A stretch of DNA of 64,000 nucleotides from Rachycentron canadum (taxonomy: Eukaryota; Chordata; Actinopteri; Carangiformes; Rachycentridae): positions 25,103,498-25,167,497 of the forward strand of contig CM076650.1 in the NCBI GenBank assembly GCA_038496675.1, given 5' to 3'. The translations under genes were made by a program, and so were the position numbers. Numbering within the stretch: position 1 is the stretch's first letter; each line of letters begins with the position of its first letter. This document shows, in pieces, positions 56,891-64,000 of the stretch. The notes beneath the pieces were generated by a model. The model did not search any database. It worked only from the letters and a program-made list of their open reading frames with translations, and was not told the origin of the DNA.

Positions 56891-59800
56891 ATCATGAGTT
56901 CATGAGCCTACTACACGTAAAATAGATGTATATAACAATTTCTTACATAGTGTAACCTGCTGTATGTTGAGTCCATTTCATAACAATCCTAACTCTACCA
57001 AAGCTGCAGATCTCAGATCTGTTCTTGGTTGTTAAAGTCTCTTCTGATTGAACTGACTTTGAAGGTAACGTATCAAAATTCCCCCACGATCCACTGGGAT
57101 TCTGCTGAGTTTCAATGACAGCTGAAGGCAAAGTCAACAATAATATTTTATATTATATAACCATAAACTTCCATCAGTAATAGGGAAAATAAATGGATCA
57201 GAATATAATAAATTTTAATGTAATGAAAAATATGATCCATTAAAGGATCATATTTTTCGTGCACTTATCCCTTTATTGATAGCAACAGGAAAGACAGGAG
57301 AGAGAGGATGAAATGTAGCAAAGGGCTGTTGTTTTTTTGTTTTTGTTTTTTTTTTAAATTAGGCATCTCATGCTTAATTGGTAATTTAATATTCATGGTC
57401 ATCTTAGTTAGTGGTCATAGTTGGTTCAGGTCATTCACTGATGCAGACAGTGAAACGTGGTAAGTAAGTATGTGATGTGTGAAGATATAAAAAAAAAAAT
57501 GCACCTGGATTGACAATGGTTTAGTGAAAAGACTTTAATTGAACAATTTACTCTTACACGAATGCACCTTACTGCCTCATGTGCACTGCAAATAGTTAAT
57601 GTTCGTGTTTGTGTGAGCATACTTGTCAATCTTTGTCAATTAAATCCTTTTCTGTGGCGGCTGTAACTTTTTTTGTTTTGCCAAAAACCCACCAGGTGCA
57701 GCTGTAACCTACACCTTTGTTGACAGTGTAACATTTTTTTGTAATCCTTTGGCTATTTACTTGAACAAAAAGCCTCACCTCACCTCTCTCTGAGTCTCCT
57801 TCACACTTAAGCTGCAGTAAAGCCATTCTGTATTGACATCTGGGTCCTATGGGGGCAACACACTGCACTACCTTGAGATGTTAGCAGAGCCAGCCCTTCT
57901 TTGGAATTGATCTCTTGGTAATTTGTGCTGTCCCCTGGGTGTCCAAGTGTCTTCTAGCTAAAAACCATTTAAGGGTCCGTCTGCCACCTCCCCCATATTC
58001 TGACTTTTGTCAATTGTGCCCAGTCTATCTGGGCGCCTCCATCTGAACAGTAGCAACAATAATAGCATCGGTACGTGTCAGTAATGACACTGCCACGTGG
58101 CCTGCCTCGCTCCTCTCTTTGTTAAGGACAACGAAAGCCTTTGGAAAAGTGCATCATTTGAGCTACGATGGCTCTTTCCCATGAGCAACACAGTCATCAT
58201 CTTTGTTTTTCAGATGATATACAGTATGTTCCCTGAATGCCTTAGCTGAAATAAGCACTGTACACTGCCAGCATTGATATGAATCAGACCAATAATCAGT
58301 CTGTGTTGGTTTTTTTCCTTGATATGACCATCATCATTATCACCACCGCTCCTCGAACCACAGCTATTTTAGGAACCGCATAAATAAGTGTAAAATAGCC
58401 AGCTATAATTACTCCTACCCTTTATGCACTATCACTCACTTCAGCGTCATTATATTCCGCACTGAAACTTGTTAAGGTTATATCCATGCTGAAATGAACA
58501 TTTTCAACTTTAATGACTCCATCTGAGTTTCTCATCCCTATTTATGAGAGTATCCTTTCTGCTTGACAAACTGGACTAAACCACCCTCAGCACAGAAGAA
58601 GAGGAGGAGAGCAGAAGTGCTCAGTTACAGTTAGGTTAAAAAAAAAAAAAAAAAAAAATTGCCTCTGTAGAAGTGTGTGGGTGAACTTTCACACTTGAGA
58701 TTGTCTTTTCTTATTTACCAATGCTTTCACCGAAAAGCAGTTACAACTATTCATTAGTGGCACAGACCATTTAAAAAAAAAAAAAAAAGATGAATTGGGC
58801 GTGGGGTATCTCTCGTGAGGTGCTCGACATACAGTATGTTCAATGCCAATATGCTCATGGTGGTACAAATGAAATGGTCAAGAATGATAATAGGAAATAT
58901 CATCTAATAAATATTTGAAAAACAGGCGATTTAAAAAAAAAAGATGAAAATGACACAGCGTTTAGTGTCTGATACAATCGTGGTGGAGAGTACTGGGTAA
59001 CAAGTTACCACAACATTTCATAGGTGTTCAGCAGAGTTGACATAATGAAACTGAGCGCCATCTCCTCGCGCATGTTTCCTACTATCTCTAAGATCCACCA
59101 GCTGATTTTCATCTGCATCCAATCACAACCTGGCACGCTGGCCACACCAGCCAATCATTTGTAAACTGTCAAACTTTAAAAGTGTTCTCTGTTTCTTTTA
59201 GACTCTGTGACCCACCTCCACTCCTTCACTTCCTCAACCGTGGATGCCTCTGATCAAAGCATCTAGTCAGATGTTTTCCTCTCATGAATATGTCAAATTA
59301 AACATCTGGATCTTAAGTCATTAGAGAAAAAAAAAAAAAAGCCAGGCGGATGTTAGGAAACTTATCTCCCTCCCCCCCTGAGATCAAATCAGAGAAATGG
59401 CTTTATTCATTATTTTTACCTGCAGCCCCTGAATTGGGACATCGCTAAACCCTGTACAGTGCCTAACTACCTTATAACAACCCACTTGACCCCACAAAAG
59501 GCTTAACCCGTTTGACCCCATTTCCAGCAACAAAAACAAAACTGCGAGGACACAGTTCTCGACCAAAGTGACATCTGTGGCTCTATCTCATTTGTGTATA
59601 CTGTACTGACAATGTTCATCACTGAGCGACATAACCAGGGGTTATGCTGCAGCAAACGATTCAGTTCAGGACAGCGCAATTGGATTTACTTGTAAATATA
59701 TGACATTTGACAAAAAAAAAAAAACAAAAAAAAACGGCAAACCACGTACCATGCAACTTCTTCTTCTTCAGCACTTCTTTTGGTTTAAATACAGTGAGTG

Positions 59801-60821
59801 ACATTGACGTCTGTGTACAGGAATTTACACGGATACATTCTGTTCTCTTCTGTTATATCCATGCCCTGATAGAAAAGGCTCCATTGTCAGTTTCTCAATT
59901 CTTTTGAAAGAATTTTGGAAATAAAAGTGCATCTAAAAAAAAAAAAAAAAAATTTGGGAATTTTTATTTTCATAATTAATTCAAAAAGTTAAACTTTATT
60001 TCATATTCTAGATTCAATACACTTAGAGTCATTTTTTATTTTTATTTTCTTTTTTTGTTGTTACAGCGAGCGAAATTTATATAAGGTCATTACTGAAAGA
60101 GCTGGCTGGCTACGATGAAGCATAAAAATCATGGAAAGTTGACTGGAGAGACACGCAATCCAAGCTGCTGGTCCAGTGCGATTTCGTCTGGAGTCAACAC
60201 TTCATTTAACTGCTTTTCTGACCACGATATCTACCATGAAAATATGAATCCTTTTTTTTTCATTGAACTTCGGAAACATTCTAATCCTTTGAGATACTGG
60301 ATTTTTGATTTTAATGAGCTGTAATCACCAAAAATCAAAACAAGTGAAAGGCTTTGAATATTTCGCTCGACGTCTAATGAATCTAGAACATATGCGTTCC
60401 ACCTTTTGGATTAAACAGTTCAAAAAAATAACTTTTCCACACTATTTAAATGTTTCGAAATGCATCGCATTGCTGTCTAAAACTATCTAAATGTATGTAA
60501 AGGCTTATGTGTGTGGGTGGGGGAAAAAAAAAAAAACACCAACACGTGCTTGTTTTGTTTTCTTTATAGGATGAATCTTACTTCAGCAAATACATAGTAT
60601 CTCTGTACAAATATTGTAAGAAAATGAGAACACAGCTAACAGACTTATTTCCATTTAATAAATATGATTGTAAATGCATAACACAATTACACACAGCACA
60701 GTTGAGGTCAAACAAAAACACTTTAACACCTTAACGTCTGTTTTCATACAAAAGCTGTACAGTAATAAAACTCTTTTTTTATTATTATTATTAATATTTA
60801 TCTACAAAAATAATAATCTTG
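56891..60821. other. Noncoding stretch, no gene seen
   Basis: Contains the hairpin at 57225-57258, A22 at about 58639-58660, A19 at 58770-58788 and A18 near 59935-59952. 58000-58560 is balanced, repeat-free sequence, a candidate for conserved noncoding DNA that only a comparison could test. 60550-60820, read on the minus strand, is an AT-rich, TGTA-rich stretch that would suit a 3' UTR of the candidate exon next to it. Confidence 0.45.
57225..57258. repeat. Perfect 14-bp hairpin
   Basis: GAAAAATATGATCC, loop ATTAAA, GGATCATATTTTTC: a perfect stem with a 6-base loop, AT-rich, in otherwise unstructured sequence. Confidence 0.9.
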
Positions 60822-61085
60822 CTAATTCTGTGGGGGGGAGTAAATAGAGAGGGGAGAAAGAGGAAGAGAGTATATCTTAAATCTAGTCTGCAGCTTGATA
60901 CCATTTCCCACACCTTTGGGTGCCAGCACGTCATAGCTCATCCTAACCAGGAAGCCAGAGATCTTTTTTTCATTGACATCCTGCCCGTTCAACCTCTCTT
61001 TCTCCCAGTGAAACTCGAAAGCAGAGGGTGTTTCTATCATGTTGGACCCCCCCGATCTTCTTTCGCAAGAGTCATCTCCTAATCC
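60822..61085 (-). CDS. Candidate terminal exon, unrecognised protein
   Basis: The minus strand is open from an AG at 61087-61086 (preceded by TGCTAAT, a branch-point-like string about 17 bases upstream, though with a weak pyrimidine tract) to a TAG at 60822. It reads GLGDDSCERRSGGSNMIETP, then FEFHWEKERLNGQDVNEKKI and SGFLVRMSYDVLAPKG, ending IYSPPQN. The composition is balanced and protein-like up to LAPKG, where CCCAAAG|GTGTGG could also be a weak donor. I recognise no domain. On the lower-coordinate side the minus strand is AT-rich and TGTA-rich like a 3' UTR. The opposite strand is open too (60819-61082), so chance openness remains quite possible. Confidence 0.2.
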   Translation of the reverse strand, partial: GLGDDSCERRSGGSNMIETPSAFEFHWEKERLNGQDVNEKKISGFLVRMSYDVLAPKGVGNGIKLQTRFKIYSLPLSPLSIYSPPQN

Positions 61086-64000
61086 CTGGGGTTACGGTTG
61101 GGATTAGCACTCTGCTGTTTTGCACCGCGGGTCTGTGGTCATAGGTTGCTGCACCGTATGTCTCTCTCAAGCTGTTAAAATCGGAGCCAGACGGGAGAGG
61201 TGGGAATTCATTTTCTAAATCCGAAGCATGGACTAAATCTTCTCAGTATACAACTTTACATCCTTACATTTGAAAACATGAAAAGGAATTCTCACATTTC
61301 CTCAAGGGTAGGGAATTGGATCATTATTGTATTGCTACATTTCTGAGACATTTAACTGATGTCGCTGATTAACAAATATCCAACCACCAGCATGTTAAAT
61401 CACCATTATGTATGGATAAGATAAATCACCTCAAACCTGAGAGCAAATTATGTCCTGCTACCTCACGGGGATACACACAGCTACAATGGATGTCAAGATG
61501 GAAGCATGGAACCATTACCAGGATCATCTTAGCATGCAGCTTTGAAATATAAATGCATCTCATTTGAAACATATGAATTGCTGCAACAGATGAGAGCGCA
61601 TATGCCATGTCGGTATTTACTCTATGAGGGCCACACACACACACGCCAGCGTGAGATGCATACGATGTGTATGAAAGCAAAAGCTCCCACTGTGTTCTCC
61701 GTAAGCCCAGAGACCGGTAGATCTACCTGCAACTCAAACGTCAAGACACATCCAGCGACGGACAGTGCTTGATGTATACAATTATGTCAGAAAGTTGCCC
61801 ACGAGCTTCCCTTTGTGTAACAGTCAGGATGTGTCGCCGTCCAATTTTCTAGCTTTCGCGTGCATCAGCAGTCTAAAAAACTAGCTGTTTTTTCATTTTC
61901 ACCTCCAGCCACTGGAAGAAAACAACTAAGATTCCTCCTGTGTGCTCGGCTGTCCGTGTCAACACTCGCTAACATAGTAAGTTGCTTGCTCCTGGGGCAA
62001 AAGCCCTCTTGACCTCCCATTTCTCCCAAATGTATATGCTAAGAAGTAATCCCAGACTTAAAGAATGATAACGTTCTCTGCAGACATTTGCCTCTAGAAA
62101 CTGAAGACATAACTTTCCTTTTTTGTCTTTTCGTTTCAGCAAAACACCACGGAGCCATGAGTGCGTTTTTACCCTTCTCTTTCAAAGTTTCGACACTTCC
62201 TCCTCTTTAATTATTCTATATTATTTCGTCATTATCATTATCACTAGGCTGTATGGGGACGGAGATTAGATTAGTAATGAGAGAATGAGAGTGACAGGCT
62301 GGCATGACACCAGCAACCAAATCAACTCAGAATGGCGTGGGCCCAATTTAGGATATACTAATCAGATGAAATGAATGACAATACAAGCAGGCCACTGTAC
62401 CCCTGGTGATTTGTGGTGTTTGTGATGGGGGCTTCCTACATTGATTATCTAATATTACAGTTCCTAAGGTGCTCTGCTGCAAGTAATTTAATCGCCCAAT
62501 GATGATGATGATGAAATGGCACATTTCTCGGTTTTCCTATTTTATTAAAAGTGTTCAAGATTGGAGTTTGTGGTGCTGCTGAGTTGTACTGCATTATACA
62601 GAGAGGTGTGTCTGTTTAGCCTACCTTGATTGCTATTTAACAGGACAACACTGTAGATACACAAGGACACCACAGAGGGTGTCCATAGGCTTTATGTAGC
62701 AATATTAAGCTAAACCAAAACGCCCGCCACTAATAGAATTAACAGCAAAAAAAAAAAAAAATTAGTGTAAACAGAAAACTCCACATTGGCAAACACACAC
62801 AAGACACGAGCACTGTAGTGAGTTACAACAGTCATTTGTTGCACACACACACACGTCTGACTGTCGTTCTGAAACTCCTCGATCATCTTCTCCGCATCCA
62901 ACTTCTCTCCTCATTCATTCTCAATGCAAAATACAGGCGGTCCACTCAGCCTCCCTCGTTTCACCGAGCTCCTTCCGGTTTTTCAAACACTCAGCAAATG
63001 AGCTGCAGCCACAGCAGAGATTATCTCTTATATGGATTTCTAGTGGTATGCCACCGAATGTCATTAAATGTGCGTCAGATATACTTTTGGAATGACGGTA
63101 AAATATCTACTTTCTTCTAATACTGTTTCTGACCGACAAAAAAAAACAAAAAAAAACAAAACAAAACCTTGTTTGCCTTGCCACCATAGCCAGTCAATCT
63201 AATTGATAACCGAAATTCAAAGCCAGCTAACCAACAAGTTGTCAATTATGTTGCTTGATATGTATTATATCAAGTGTATATCAAGTATACATTGTCATTT
63301 CGGACTATCCAAAGATAGATCATAGTAAGAATGTATCACCAGGAATAGACCCCATTGCCAATCTTGTTTATGAAGTAGACATATAAGTTTATTTAATGCA
63401 TATTTAATGAGGGCAATGACAGTCTGGCATTGGGCTTTCTCCACCATTAAAATAGTAAAAGTGATGTGGACACGCCCTAAATGCATTTGGGCCACACAAT
63501 TTAGACCGTGCTCTTCGGATAGTCAGAGCCGCCCTAAAGTGTATAAATTGATTTCCATGTCTTTTCACTTGTATATTTTGTGAGGTTTTTCAGTTGTGTA
63601 TCGGAAAGCGTTTCACTTGCACGTGTGCAAGTTTTTTTTTCAGTTGTGTGTGAGTTTGTTTCAGTTATGTACGTAAAAGTGTTTCACTTGCATATGCAAA
63701 CACATACTCCGCATCTCCTCAAAGTAAGAAGAGAAGGAAACAAATCCAGAAAGTTGCCTCAGAAGACTTGAAAGGCGTCAATCAGGCATTCACATCTGTC
63801 AGATGTCACACGCAACGTGCCACGGGGGCTTGGCAGCCCCTTAAACAAGCTATCTGTATAGCATGGTAGCGTCCGCGCTCTACTTCTCCTGTTCCTACAG
63901 CGCGATATAATGAGCTGGGATAAAGACGGCTTCTACTTGGGAGTGGGTCAGGACATTAGCCCCAATGTGTCACCAACCTTAGCCAGCCTTGAGCTTGAGT
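61086..64000. other. Noncoding stretch, no gene seen
   Basis: Includes (CA)n-like strings at about 61632 and 62843, A16 at about 62746-62761, (GAT)n at 62501-62513 and a diverged duplication of a TTTCACTTGCA(C/T)(G/A)TG block at about 63611 and 63680. Frames on both strands have no domain. No repeat family was recognised. Confidence 0.5.

Noticed and set aside
63300..63530. Possible MITE bounded by GGACTATCC and GGATAGTC
   Set aside because: The complementarity is about 10-12 bases with mismatches and does not extend, so it is within chance for this window.
1..64000. A new multi-gene system such as a defence island or operon
   Set aside because: No cluster of intact frames exists on either strand; the only protein-like clusters are broken transposon genes of known superfamilies.

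Overview
The window looks like gene-poor, repeat-rich euchromatin from a ray-finned fish, most likely a spiny-rayed (percomorph) teleost. It is AT-rich, crowded with perfect (CA)n, (AT)n and homopolymer tracts, and has no operon-like gene packing. The dispersed repeats are of teleost character: L2-type LINEs with the GXPQGSVLG and [10 protein letters not shown] reverse-transcriptase motifs, an RTE/Rex3-like LINE, two Tc1-like transposase relics, a piggyBac relic, a hAT head with a BED-finger fragment, tRNA-derived SINE pieces and several anonymous teleost repeats. A 24-base N run at 39609-39632 shows this is assembled genomic sequence.

Layout. 1-12 kb is mostly single-copy-looking noncoding DNA with simple repeats and short pieces of dispersed repeats (4.4, 7.0, 7.6 and 10.25 kb). 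12.0-13.5 kb holds the 3' end of an RTE/Rex3-like LINE, a short dispersed motif and a reversed SINE/LINE-tail copy. 15.07-15.96 kb is a broken piggyBac element whose right end abuts TTAA. 16-24 kb is largely featureless, with a teleost repeat at 20.4 kb. 23.9-29.3 kb carries a reversed L2 tail, a possible Gypsy integrase scrap, a degenerate ~125 bp tandem repeat, a hAT head and a foldback MITE. 34.1-36.4 kb holds a reversed L2 3' end and two anonymous repeats. 42.3-46.2 kb holds another L2 3' tail, an LTR-like stretch and a reversed tRNA-SINE. The densest part is 49.9-56.9 kb: a Tc1 relic, the longest L2 copy, an RTE 5'/middle piece and the start of a second Tc1 family. 57-64 kb is again mainly noncoding.

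No intact host gene could be established. Nearly all open frames are short, lack splice context, or lie in repeats or microsatellites. Two weak host-exon candidates are recorded: 60822-61085 on the minus strand and 16808-17086 on the plus strand. No rRNA, tRNA gene, CRISPR array or recognisable new multi-gene system was seen. Every transposon protein copy seen is interrupted by stops, frameshifts or deletions, so none looks autonomous. The most informative signals are the structured termini (piggyBac TTAA end, MITE stems, two L2 tails identical over 60 bases), the three (GT)n/(G)n composite tracts and a perfect 14-bp hairpin at 57.2 kb. Family names come from recalled motif patterns, not from database searches.
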